Source: an uncultured Flavobacterium sp. (GTDB lineage Bacteria; Bacteroidota; Bacteroidia; Flavobacteriales; Flavobacteriaceae). Taken from it: a DNA stretch of 64,000 nt. A model generated the notes under the pieces. The model was not told where the DNA came from and made no database searches. It saw only the letters and a list, made by a program, of their open reading frames with translations. Below are positions 43,451-51,942 of this stretch, in pieces (position 1 is the stretch's first letter; every line of letters begins with the position of its first letter). The translations under genes and the position numbers were made by a program. Where the stretch lies: contig NZ_OX638201.1 in assembly GCF_951805225.1 (NCBI RefSeq), positions 4,216,001 to 4,280,000 of the forward strand, in the 5' to 3' direction.

Positions 43451-44671
43451 TTGAAAAAAGCATTCGTACTTATAATACTATTATTCTCTGTATTTTCTTG
43501 TAATAAAATCGAGGAGAAAGTAGAAACTAAGATTAGTAAACCAAAAACTAAAAAGGTAGAATTTGGATTTAATTACGCTGACTTTAATATTGTAAATGAC
43601 ACTATAAAAAAAGGAGATTCTTTTGGTTCTATCATCCAAAGTCAAAATATTGGAGACAAAAAAGTCTATGATATTGTTGAACAGGTAAAAGATTCGTTTG
43701 ATGTTAGAACAATTCGATACAACAAACCTTATACGATTCTTCGCTCTAAAAATAAAACAAACAAAATACAGGTTTTCATTTACCAACCTGACGCTTTAAC
43801 TTATTATGTAGTCGATTTAAGAGACAGCATCGCTAAAGCATACAAAAAAGTAAAACCGGTAACATTAAAACGTAAAATTATTGGCGGCGTTTTAAAAACT
43901 TCATTATCTGAAACTTTAGGAGATGAAGATGTAGAAACTGCTCTTGCCAGCCGAATTACCAAAGTATTTTCATGGTCTATCGATTTCTTTAAACTTAAAA
44001 AAGGAGATCGTTACGGATTAATTTTCACTGAACGCTTTATAAACGGAAAAACTTATGACGGCGTTGAAGATCTTGAAGCTGCATTTTTTGAATATAAAGG
44101 TAAAATCGTTTATGCTTTTCCGTTTGAGAAAGATACTATTTCTGGTAAAGTAGAATATTATGATGATGAAGGAAAAACACTGAAAAATTTCTTTCTAAAA
44201 ACACCAATTAAGTTCAGCCGAATCACTTCTCGATTTACTGCAAACAGATTTCACCCGGTTCAACATACCTGGAAAGCACACAAAGGAACTGATTATGCTG
44301 CACCAACCGGAACTCCAATTTCAACAACTGCTTCCGGAGTTGTAGAAGCAACGGGATATACAGCAGGAAACGGAAACTTTGTAAAAGTAAAACACAACGG
44401 AACTTATTCTACGCAATATTTACACATGTCGAGAATTTTGGTTCGCCGCGGACAACGTGTAACTCAAGGACAAACTATTGGATTAGTTGGAAGCACAGGA
44501 CTTGCAACCGGACCTCACGTTTGTTACCGTTTCTGGAAAAACGGTGTTCAGGTTGATGCGCTTAGACTGAACTTACCAACTGGAGAATCTTTGACCGGAT
44601 CTGACAAAACTCGTTTCTTAAAACAAATGGAGCCTTTGAAAAGAGAATTGGATAGTATTGGGAATTTGTAA
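43451..44671 (+). CDS. M23-family peptidase lipoprotein
   Basis: A 406-residue lipoprotein (MKKAFVLIILLFSVFSC, modified Cys about 17). The start is a TTG: the frame is open only back to the kynA stop, with no ATG between. Residues 30-260 hold an N-terminal helical/beta region with a LysM-like opening (IKKGDSFGSIIQSQNI). The C-terminal M23 domain has HKGTDYAAPTGTPI (H about 277, D about 281) and HMSR, but the last motif is GPHVCYRF where the LytM form is GxHLH: the second His, a zinc ligand, is Cys. This His-to-Cys form is common in Bacteroidota M23 proteins, so activity as a peptidoglycan endopeptidase remains likely. Confidence 0.88.
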   Translation: MKKAFVLIILLFSVFSCNKIEEKVETKISKPKTKKVEFGFNYADFNIVNDTIKKGDSFGSIIQSQNIGDKKVYDIVEQVKDSFDVRTIRYNKPYTILRSKNKTNKIQVFIYQPDALTYYVVDLRDSIAKAYKKVKPVTLKRKIIGGVLKTSLSETLGDEDVETALASRITKVFSWSIDFFKLKKGDRYGLIFTERFINGKTYDGVEDLEAAFFEYKGKIVYAFPFEKDTISGKVEYYDDEGKTLKNFFLKTPIKFSRITSRFTANRFHPVQHTWKAHKGTDYAAPTGTPISTTASGVVEATGYTAGNGNFVKVKHNGTYSTQYLHMSRILVRRGQRVTQGQTIGLVGSTGLATGPHVCYRFWKNGVQVDALRLNLPTGESLTGSDKTRFLKQMEPLKRELDSIGNL

Positions 44672-44708
44672 TTTTCTGATTTCATTTCGTATTTTAAAAT
44701 AGAAAAAC

Positions 44709-45329
44709 ATGAAAAATGCACGTCTTAAAACAATTTATAACGAAACATTTTCAGGCTTAAGACTATTTTACAGAGACACAAATCTTCCGGAAAATTTAAT
44801 TTTGAATTATAAAGTTGGTCAAATTATTCAGGAAAGAGGCTTTACTGATATGTCTTCTATTGGCGGCGGCTTATCTGGAAATGTTAGATATTTAATTGCA
44901 AGTGCGCACCCAAAAGATTTATCAAAATTCAATCCTGATTCAGCAAAGATTGGTCATTTCCTTTTAGACTCAATTGCTTATTTTAAAGTTCTGGACATTC
45001 AGAAAATTGAAAACAAAACACAAATTTTTCTGTTGAACATTCCCGATAATTCGATTTCGCTTTTCAAGAACTCATCTTCAAACCTTGAGGAAGAAATCAT
45101 AGAAAAAGCAAGAAAAAAGTTTAGAGATAAGCTCAATTCAGACTTAATTCCATCATTGCAAACCGCAGAATGGAAACAAAGAACCGAATCTCCACTTGGA
45201 ATGAGTATTAATGGAGAACTATTTTTTGATGATTCGAAAATCAAAATTGAAGAACCAAAAAGAATTGAAATTGATATAAACAATAAAACTATCGAGGTTA
45301 ATAAAAAACCCTGGTGGAAAATTTGGTAA
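44709..45329 (+). CDS. Conserved protein of unknown function
   Basis: A 206-residue protein without signal peptide or membrane segment; it ends in the aromatic, basic KKPWWKIW. The first half is helix/strand mixed with a Gly-rich turn (SIGGGLSGNVRYLIASAHPKD), the middle has the strand pair IAYFKVLDIQ and TQIFLLNIPD, and a charged helix (NLEEEIIEKARKKFRDKL) leads to the C-terminus. I do not recognise the family. It lies 37 bases after the M23 gene and 47 bases before a small lipoprotein gene, all in one direction, so co-expression is possible. Confidence 0.6.
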   Translation: MKNARLKTIYNETFSGLRLFYRDTNLPENLILNYKVGQIIQERGFTDMSSIGGGLSGNVRYLIASAHPKDLSKFNPDSAKIGHFLLDSIAYFKVLDIQKIENKTQIFLLNIPDNSISLFKNSSSNLEEEIIEKARKKFRDKLNSDLIPSLQTAEWKQRTESPLGMSINGELFFDDSKIKIEEPKRIEIDINNKTIEVNKKPWWKIW

Positions 45330-45376
45330 TTCTTTTTTTTTATTCGAAATAATATCTTCCTAAATAATAGCAATCG

Positions 45377-45703
45377 ATGAAATCTGCTTTATTAATAATT
45401 TTATCTGCAACACTATTTGGTTGTTCTCATCCACACGCTTTTGTTTTAAATGACACAGAGAAAAACAGATATTACGTTTCAGAAATGGTCAATAAAGTTT
45501 TTGAAGAAAATCAAATTAACGAATCGCCTTTAATTGTCATAAACGGAATTCCTTTTGAATACGACAAGAAACAAGACACCATATTATTACCTCTCAAAAA
45601 ATCTGACATCAAAAGCTTAAACTTTTTAAATCAAAATAGTAGTCGCATTATATATAATGAAAAAGAAAATGGTGGCGCAATCATAATAACCACCAAAATC
45701 TGA
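45377..45703 (+). CDS. Small lipoprotein with TonB-plug-like sequence
   Basis: A 108-residue lipoprotein: signal peptide with lipobox LFGC, modified Cys at 16. The mature part resembles a fragment of a TonB-dependent receptor plug: LIVINGIPFEYDKKQ, then a run ending in NEKENGGAIIITTK, compared with the plug pattern VINGVP...GGVIIITTK. No barrel follows, so it is not a receptor. Free plug-like lipoproteins may bind a receptor or TonB, but this is speculation. It stands before pgi with its own intergenic space, and a TonB-dependent receptor gene lies 2.1 kb downstream. Confidence 0.65.
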   Translation: MKSALLIILSATLFGCSHPHAFVLNDTEKNRYYVSEMVNKVFEENQINESPLIVINGIPFEYDKKQDTILLPLKKSDIKSLNFLNQNSSRIIYNEKENGGAIIITTKI

Positions 45704-45782
45704 AATAAACAAGCTCATAAAACGTTTTCGTAACTAATTGTTATATAATTGTGAAGCTTAAAGCTATTAAAAGTAATTTCAG

Positions 45783-45790
45783 TATTTTTG
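45783..45790 (+). promoter_or_regulatory. -7 element of pgi
   Basis: TATTTTTG matches TAnnTTTG and lies 35 bases before the pgi ATG. No TTG at the optimal -33 distance was seen. Confidence 0.45.
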
Positions 45791-45825
45791 TGTTTTTATA
45801 ACCAAATTTTCAATTAAACTATAAA

Positions 45826-47469
45826 ATGGCTTTAAACACAACAAACCCAACCGGGACTGAAGCGTGGAAAAATCTACAAAACCACTATAACGCAATTCAC
45901 GAAACTACGATACAAGAATTGTTTCAACAAGACAATGCTCGTGTTGAGAAATTCAACTTGCAATGGAATGATTTTTTAGTAGACTATTCTAAAAATAATA
46001 TTACTCCTGAAACGATCTCTCTTTTATTAGAATTGGCAAATTCAATTGGATTAAAAGATGCGATTTCTCAATATTTTGACGGAGCAATTATCAACCAAAC
46101 TGAAAACAGAGCTGTTTTGCATACTGCTTTGCGCGCTCCGGAATCGGCAGTTATTAAAGTTGATGGCGAAAATGTAATTCCTGAAGTTTACGAAGTAAAA
46201 AACAAAATCAAACAATTCAGCAACGAAGTTATTTCTGGAGAAAGAAAAGGTTTCACCGGAAAAGCTTTTACTGATGTTGTAAATATAGGAATTGGAGGTT
46301 CTGATCTTGGACCTGTTATGGCGGTTGAAGCTTTACAATTCTACAAAAATCAATTGAACTTACATTTTGTTTCTAACGTTGATGGTGATCACGTTAACGA
46401 AATAATCAAAAAACTGAATCCTGAAACAACTCTTTTCCTGATTGTTTCTAAAACTTTTACAACTCAGGAAACTTTATCAAATTCTGAAACTATCAAAGAA
46501 TGGTTTTTGAAATCGGCATCTCAGGAAGATATCGCAAAACATTTTGTGGCAGTTTCAACAAATATTCAGAAAGTAACAGAATTTGGAATTAATCCTGACA
46601 ATGTTTTCCCAATGTGGGATTGGGTTGGAGGAAGATTCTCTTTGTGGAGTGCAGTTGGATTAAGCATTAGTTTAGCGATTGGATTTGATAATTATAATGA
46701 AATGCTAAAAGGCGCGAATGAAATGGATGAACATTTCAAATCGGCTGAATTTGACAAAAACATTCCAGTAACACTTGCTTTATTAAGCGTTTGGTACAAT
46801 AATTTCTTTGGTGCCGAAAGTGAAGCTTTAATTCCATACACTCAATATTTACAAAAACTTGCTCCGTATTTGCAACAAGCAACTATGGAAAGTAACGGAA
46901 AAAGTGTTGGTCGCGACGGAAAACCTGTAAACTACCAAACCGGAACTATTATCTGGGGAGAGCCAGGAACAAATTCGCAACATGCTTTTTTCCAATTAAT
47001 CCACCAAGGAACAAAGTTAATTCCGACTGATTTTATTGGATTCGTAAAACCACTTTACGGAAATGAAGATCATCATGATAAATTAATGTCAAACTTTTTT
47101 GCTCAAACTGAAGCTTTATTAAACGGAAAAACTCCAGCACAAGTTCAGGCAGAATTTGACAAACAAGGACTTTCTGCAGAAAAAGCTGCTTACTTATTAC
47201 CTTTTAAAGTTTTTACAGGAAACAAACCAACTAATACAATTTTAATCCAAAAACTGACTCCAAAAAGCTTAGGATCTTTGATTGCATTATATGAACATAA
47301 AATTTTTGTTCAGGGTGTTATCTGGAACATTTTTAGCTTTGATCAATGGGGTGTAGAATTAGGAAAACAACTGGCAAACTCTATTTTGGATGAAATTAAC
47401 ACAAAGACTGTTAAAAATCATGACAGCTCGACTTCATTTTTGCTAAATCATTTCTTGAAGAACAAATAA
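45826..47469 (+). CDS. pgi: Glucose-6-phosphate isomerase
   Basis: A 547-residue cytosolic enzyme interconverting glucose 6-phosphate and fructose 6-phosphate. Both PGI signatures are present: DWVGGRFSLWSAVGL and, near the C-terminus, FDQWGVELGKQLA with the catalytic Lys. The sugar-phosphate loop NIGIGGSDLGP, the catalytic Glu region QQATMESNGKSVGR and the ring-opening His in GTNSQHAFFQLIHQG are also clear. The length is that of the E. coli type. It is a single gene with a -7 element upstream and a strong terminator downstream. Confidence 0.97.
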   Translation: MALNTTNPTGTEAWKNLQNHYNAIHETTIQELFQQDNARVEKFNLQWNDFLVDYSKNNITPETISLLLELANSIGLKDAISQYFDGAIINQTENRAVLHTALRAPESAVIKVDGENVIPEVYEVKNKIKQFSNEVISGERKGFTGKAFTDVVNIGIGGSDLGPVMAVEALQFYKNQLNLHFVSNVDGDHVNEIIKKLNPETTLFLIVSKTFTTQETLSNSETIKEWFLKSASQEDIAKHFVAVSTNIQKVTEFGINPDNVFPMWDWVGGRFSLWSAVGLSISLAIGFDNYNEMLKGANEMDEHFKSAEFDKNIPVTLALLSVWYNNFFGAESEALIPYTQYLQKLAPYLQQATMESNGKSVGRDGKPVNYQTGTIIWGEPGTNSQHAFFQLIHQGTKLIPTDFIGFVKPLYGNEDHHDKLMSNFFAQTEALLNGKTPAQVQAEFDKQGLSAEKAAYLLPFKVFTGNKPTNTILIQKLTPKSLGSLIALYEHKIFVQGVIWNIFSFDQWGVELGKQLANSILDEINTKTVKNHDSSTSFLLNHFLKNK

Positions 47470-47502
47470 AAAACTTAAATAAAAAGTTTTCTTAACTATT
47501 TG

Positions 47503-47538
47503 AAACGCCTTAATTTAACACAAATTAAGGCGTTTTTT
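47503..47538 (+). terminator. pgi terminator
   Basis: AACGCCTTAATTT and AAATTAAGGCGTT form a 13-bp stem with a five-base loop followed by a T-run, 34 bases after the pgi stop. Confidence 0.9.
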
Positions 47539-47759
47539 CGTATAAAGAAGTATATTTTAACAGTAAAAACGTTTATTATTGCAAGTTTTAACTTACGCAG
47601 TAGTTATTATCGTTACACTTTTAACAAAAAACACTATTCAAAATTCAATAAAACATTATTTTCTTTAACGAAAAAACGAAAAATCATTTTAATGCGCAAC
47701 ACATTAGATAAAACTAGTTTTTCTTAACATTTTGATAACACTATCTGATTTAATTGTTA

Positions 47760-47767
47760 TAATTTTG
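47760..47767 (+). promoter_or_regulatory. -7 element of the TonB-dependent receptor gene
   Basis: TAATTTTG matches TAnnTTTG, 25 bases before the ATG. TTTG at 47731-47734 is a possible -33 element at slightly long spacing (25 bases). Confidence 0.55.
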
Positions 47768-47792
47768 CCAAAAACAATAAACTAAATAACAA

Positions 47793-50612
47793 ATGAAGAC
47801 AATGAAAAATTGGTTACTTACTGGACTATTGTTCATGATAGTTTCAACCGCATTTTCTCAAGGAAAAATTACCGGTACTATTACCGACGGCGTGGGTTCA
47901 TTGCCGGGAGCAAATGTTGCGATCAAAGGATCCTCTGCTGCTACTTCTACAGATTTTGATGGTAAATTTATTATCGATGCTACAACTAGCACAGGAGAAA
48001 TCGTTATTTCTTACTTAGGTTACGAAAATCAAACTATCAAATTTGCTGTATCTAACGGTGCAACTACAAATTTAGGAAAGATCGTTTTATTATCTAATTC
48101 TAACGAATTAAGCGAAATTGTTGTAAAAAGTAGCGTTGTAGATATCGCAAGAGACAGAAAAACTCCTGTTGCTGTTTCTACTATTAAAGCTGCTGAAATT
48201 CAAGAAAAATTAGGTTCTCAGGAATTTCCAGAAATCTTAAAAAGCACACCTTCTGTGTATGCTTCAAAAGCAGGTGGTGGATACGGAGATTCAAGAATTG
48301 CTATTCGTGGATTTGACCAAAAAAACATTGCTATTATGGTTAATGGAGTGCCAATCAACGACATGGAAAACAGTGCTGTTTTCTGGAGTAACTGGGCTGG
48401 TATCTCTGATGTAACTTCTGCAATGCAAGTACAAAGAGGTTTAGGAGCATCAAAATTGGCTATTTCTTCTGTTGGAGGAACAATCAATATTGTTACAAAA
48501 TCTTCTGATGTTAAAGAAGGTGGATCACTTTCTTCTAGCTTTGGTAATGATAACTACTTAAAAGCTCAAGCTTCTTATAGTACAGGATTAATGAAAAATG
48601 GACTTTCTGCTTCTGTTTTATTTAGCAGAACTGAAGGAAACGGATATGTTGACGGAACTAAATTTGAAGGATATAACTACTTCATGGCTTTTGGATACAA
48701 AATCAATGACAAACACAGTTTAGAATTCACATTTACAGGAGCTCCTCAATGGCACGACCAAAGAAACACTTCTCCACTATTAAGTGATTTCTTAAAATAC
48801 GGAAGTGATGGTAAAACACCAAACATTAAATATAACTCTGATTGGGGATATAGAGATGGTCAGGAATATAATTTAAGAACAAATTATTACCACAAACCAG
48901 TTATGTCTTTAAACTGGGATTACAAAATCAATGAAACTACAAAATTATCTACTGTAGCTTACGGTTCTTGGGGTCGTGGTGGAGGAACTACTTCAACAGG
49001 TGGTATAAAAGGTCAAAACCCTTATACTGTAGGAACTGCTACTGTACCTAACAACTTAAGAGATGCTAATGGATTAATCAATTTTGATTTAATTCAAGCT
49101 TACAACTCTGGACAAGTAACTGCAATAGGACAAAGACAAGCTGTAAACAGAACTGTTAATGGAACTGTAGTTGCTGAATACCAAAATACTTCAAGCTCAG
49201 CTGGTAATACTGCTGGTCTTTCTGAAATTGCTTCAGTTAACTCACACAACTGGTATGGTGCTGTAATCAATTTAGATAAAAAACTTACTGACAACTTAAC
49301 TTGGGATATAGGTGTTGAAGGAAGAACTTACAAAGGTATTCACTACCAAAACTTAATTGATTTATTTGGAGCTACAAACTATAAAAATACTGCTGACGTA
49401 AACAACAACCCTGGATACTTTAGTACTACTTATGCTCCAAGACCAAGCGGAAATCCTTTCGTAAGTACTGATTACCAAGAAAGAATCAACTACTGGAATG
49501 ATAGTGAAGTAAACTATTATGGTGCTTTTACACAATTTGAATATACTATTGGTAAATTAACAGCTTTCCTTCAAGGTGCTGTATCTCAACAAGGATACAA
49601 AAGAATTGATCACATGAAGTATTTAGCTTCTAACCCACTTTCTGAAACTGAATTCAAAAACATCGCTGGTGGAGACGTTAAAGCTGGAGCAAACTATAAC
49701 ATTAATGATCAACATAATGTATTTGTAAATGCTGGTTTTTACTCAAAACAACCATTTTTCAATGCTGTTTATCCAAACAATGCTTCTATCATCAATGATA
49801 ACTTAACTAACGAGAAAGTTAAAGCTGTTGAAGTAGGATACGGTTTCCGTTCAGGAATCTTCAATGCTAACTTAAACGGATACTACACTCAATGGAATGA
49901 CAGATTCACACCTGGAACTGATTCTGACCAAGCTAACAACCCTGGAGGATACTATACTTTCCAAGGTGTAAACGAAACACATACAGGAGTAGAATTAGAT
50001 GTAACAGCAAAAGTGCTTACTAAATTGAAACTTAATGGTATGATCTCTATTGGTGACTACAAATATGATGGAAATGCTACAAGTAATCGTTTTGATGCTT
50101 CTAACAACCCATTCCCAGGCGGAACTGCTCAAACATTATACTTAGACGGAGTAAAAGTTGGAAACAACGCTCAAACTACAATGGCAATTGGTGCAGCTTA
50201 CGAAATCTTAGACGGTCTTAATGTAGATGCTAACCTTAACTATTCTGAAAAATTATATGGTAACATCTCACCTGTTAACTTCTTAAGTGCTACTAACAAA
50301 GGAGCATTAGAATTACCTGGTTTTGCTACTACTGATGCTGGTGTATCATACAAATTCTTCTTCGGACAAGGAAAAGGAAATGCTTTAAACTTCAGATTAA
50401 ACGTAAACAACGTTTTTGATAAAGTTTTCATCAACGAATCATTTACAAATATTTTTGCAAGTGACAACGTTCCTGTTGCAGCTGGACAGCCAGCTGGTTC
50501 AAAAGGAACTTACGCTTCTAACGGACTACTTTACAAAGGACTTGCAACTGATAACAAAGTTTACTTTGGTTACGGAAGAACTTGGAACTTTACATTACGT
50601 TACGATTTCTAA
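47793..50612 (+). CDS. TonB-dependent receptor with N-terminal carboxypeptidase-like domain
   Basis: A 939-residue outer-membrane transporter. Signal peptide MKTMKNWLLTGLLFMIVSTAFSQ, then a CarboxypepD_reg-like domain (GKITGTITDGVGSLPGANVA to about residue 100), then the plug (about 110-235) with RIAIRGFDQKNIAIMVNGVP and VGGTINIVTKSSD, and the 22-strand-type barrel ending in the aromatic WNFTLRYDF. No SusD-like partner gene is beside it, so it is not a standard polysaccharide-utilisation pair. The ligand is unknown. It has its own promoter and terminator. The sequence is richer in GCT/ACT codons than its neighbours, which is usual for highly expressed surface proteins here. Confidence 0.92.
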   Translation: MKTMKNWLLTGLLFMIVSTAFSQGKITGTITDGVGSLPGANVAIKGSSAATSTDFDGKFIIDATTSTGEIVISYLGYENQTIKFAVSNGATTNLGKIVLLSNSNELSEIVVKSSVVDIARDRKTPVAVSTIKAAEIQEKLGSQEFPEILKSTPSVYASKAGGGYGDSRIAIRGFDQKNIAIMVNGVPINDMENSAVFWSNWAGISDVTSAMQVQRGLGASKLAISSVGGTINIVTKSSDVKEGGSLSSSFGNDNYLKAQASYSTGLMKNGLSASVLFSRTEGNGYVDGTKFEGYNYFMAFGYKINDKHSLEFTFTGAPQWHDQRNTSPLLSDFLKYGSDGKTPNIKYNSDWGYRDGQEYNLRTNYYHKPVMSLNWDYKINETTKLSTVAYGSWGRGGGTTSTGGIKGQNPYTVGTATVPNNLRDANGLINFDLIQAYNSGQVTAIGQRQAVNRTVNGTVVAEYQNTSSSAGNTAGLSEIASVNSHNWYGAVINLDKKLTDNLTWDIGVEGRTYKGIHYQNLIDLFGATNYKNTADVNNNPGYFSTTYAPRPSGNPFVSTDYQERINYWNDSEVNYYGAFTQFEYTIGKLTAFLQGAVSQQGYKRIDHMKYLASNPLSETEFKNIAGGDVKAGANYNINDQHNVFVNAGFYSKQPFFNAVYPNNASIINDNLTNEKVKAVEVGYGFRSGIFNANLNGYYTQWNDRFTPGTDSDQANNPGGYYTFQGVNETHTGVELDVTAKVLTKLKLNGMISIGDYKYDGNATSNRFDASNNPFPGGTAQTLYLDGVKVGNNAQTTMAIGAAYEILDGLNVDANLNYSEKLYGNISPVNFLSATNKGALELPGFATTDAGVSYKFFFGQGKGNALNFRLNVNNVFDKVFINESFTNIFASDNVPVAAGQPAGSKGTYASNGLLYKGLATDNKVYFGYGRTWNFTLRYDF

Positions 50613-50636
50613 GAATTTAGAATCTTAATAAATAAT

Positions 50637-50674
50637 AAAAACGGCATTGACTTTTAGTTTAATGCCGTTTTTTT
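50637..50674 (+). terminator. Terminator of the TonB-dependent receptor gene
   Basis: AAAAACGGCATT and AATGCCGTTTTTTT form a 12-bp stem with a T-run, starting 25 bases after the stop. Confidence 0.9.
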
Positions 50675-50688
50675 ATACCCTTTTTTGC

Positions 50689-50696
50689 TATATTTG
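50689..50696 (+). promoter_or_regulatory. -7 element of the 4-TM protein gene
   Basis: TATATTTG, an exact match, 21 bases before the ATG at 50718. Confidence 0.55.
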
Positions 50697-50717
50697 TTTT
50701 AACAAAAAATAAAATTT

Positions 50718-51140
50718 ATGTACCATTTTCTACAAAAATTCCATTCCGGTTGGGCTTATTTAGCTTTATTACTTTTATTAATTGCAGTGGTAAATTCAAT
50801 TATCGGATTAACTTCAAAGAAAGAATTCACCGCTAAAGATCGCAAAATTGCTTTATTTGCTTTAATAGGCACACATACTCAATTATTGATTGGTATAATC
50901 CTTTATTTTGTTTCTCCTTTAGGAAAAGCAGCTTTTGGACAAATGTCTAATGCAGAACTTAGACTTACATCATTAGAACACCCTCTTATTAATATTATTG
51001 CTATCATTTTGATAACTATCGGATGGTCAAAACATAAAAAATTAATCAATAGCGAAGCTAAATTTAAAACTTTTGCTACTTTTTACGGATTAGGATTATT
51101 GCTTATATTAAGCAGAATCCCGTGGAACCTATGGTTCTAA
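50718..51140 (+). CDS. Four-helix integral membrane protein with conserved histidines
   Basis: A 140-residue inner-membrane protein with four predicted helices (about 10-32, 44-64, 87-104, 117-138). Histidines lie near the helix ends: H9 in QKFHSGW, H53 in GTHTQLL and H87 in LEHPLIN. The pattern resembles small b-type cytochrome or heme-insertion proteins, but I cannot confirm heme binding. It is an independent gene, with its own -7 element and a strong terminator. Confidence 0.7.
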   Translation: MYHFLQKFHSGWAYLALLLLLIAVVNSIIGLTSKKEFTAKDRKIALFALIGTHTQLLIGIILYFVSPLGKAAFGQMSNAELRLTSLEHPLINIIAIILITIGWSKHKKLINSEAKFKTFATFYGLGLLLILSRIPWNLWF

Positions 51141-51150
51141 AAAAACCAAT

Positions 51151-51179
51151 TAAAGCCCTAAAATTCTAGGGCTTTTTTT
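51151..51179 (+). terminator. Terminator of the 4-TM protein gene
   Basis: AAAGCCCTA-AAATTC-TAGGGCTTTTTTT, 11 bases after the stop. Confidence 0.9.
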
Positions 51180-51230
51180 ATCTCGGCATATTATTTGTAC
51201 AAACTCCCCAAGTCTGAAAAAAAATAAAAA

Positions 51231-51725
51231 ATGAGAAATAAAAAACATATTTTACTCACAACACTTACTATAACCTTTTTAAGCTGTTTTACTTATGTCA
51301 TAAGTCAGACAAAACCAGTAATCGAATCTAAACCACCTCAACAGGACACGGTAAAAACGGTAAGACCAAACTTAATTGCAATACCTACAGATTCTGTTTT
51401 TACTGACAAAGGTTTAAAACTAAAACCATACAAGAAAAATGCACATGCCTCCTACTACGCTGATCGTTTTAATGGTAAAAAAACAGCAAACGGAAGCAGA
51501 TTCAGCAACAGCGCATATACTGCCGCACACAAGAAACTTCCATTTGGAACAAGAATAAAAGTAACAAATGAAGCCAACGGAAAATTTGTAATCGTAAAAG
51601 TTACCGATCGTGGTCCGTTTGTAAAAACAAGAGAACTTGATTTATCTAAAAGAGCCTTTATGGAAATCACCAAAAGCAAAGGAAGCGGTGCCATGAAAGT
51701 GACAATAGAAACAATAGTAGAATAA
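51231..51725 (+). CDS. RlpA-like double-psi beta-barrel protein
   Basis: A 164-residue exported protein. The N-terminal 25 residues are a signal peptide; FLSC near residue 18 could make it a lipoprotein. Residues about 75-163 are the double-psi beta-barrel of the RlpA family: HASYYADRFNGKKTANGSRF, AAHKKLPFGTRIKVTN and VKVTDRGPFVKTRELDLSKR with the catalytic Asp in DRGPF. RlpA proteins are septal ring-linked lytic transglycosylases that cut peptidoglycan strands without stem peptides; the SPOR domain of E. coli RlpA is missing, as in many short homologues. A terminator follows directly. Confidence 0.9.
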   Translation: MRNKKHILLTTLTITFLSCFTYVISQTKPVIESKPPQQDTVKTVRPNLIAIPTDSVFTDKGLKLKPYKKNAHASYYADRFNGKKTANGSRFSNSAYTAAHKKLPFGTRIKVTNEANGKFVIVKVTDRGPFVKTRELDLSKRAFMEITKSKGSGAMKVTIETIVE

Positions 51726-51729
51726 TAAA

Positions 51730-51766
51730 AAAAATCCCGTCCGAAATTCGAGACGGGATTTTTTTT
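51730..51766 (+). terminator. Terminator of the RlpA-like gene
   Basis: AAAATCCCGTC and GACGGGATTTTTTTT form an 11-bp stem, starting 6 bases after the stop. Confidence 0.9.
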
Positions 51767-51942
51767 GCACATTACTTAATTTCCCGAAGACTTCACTTCA
51801 CATTTTAAACAACTTCCCTTTCCGCAGAAAACTCACTTTTTCGAATCTGGAATACATCAAAATAGTAGGAAATTATTTTACTTTTTTCTTCCGTCTTTTT
51901 AAATTTTATTTTACTTTAGTAGTATTATATGCATATAAATAA

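Larger units (their letters stand above)
47470..47792. other. 323-base intergenic region between pgi and the TonB-dependent receptor gene
   Basis: It holds the pgi terminator (47503-47538), then about 220 bases of AT-rich sequence without a convincing gene, and the receptor promoter near 47760. A 75-codon ORF that spans the terminator is not credible. Confidence 0.6.

Noticed and set aside
47500..47727. 75-codon ORF between pgi and the TonB-dependent receptor gene
   Set aside because: It spans the pgi terminator hairpin, starts with TTG, and its Lys/Phe/Ser-rich product has no domain-like pattern.
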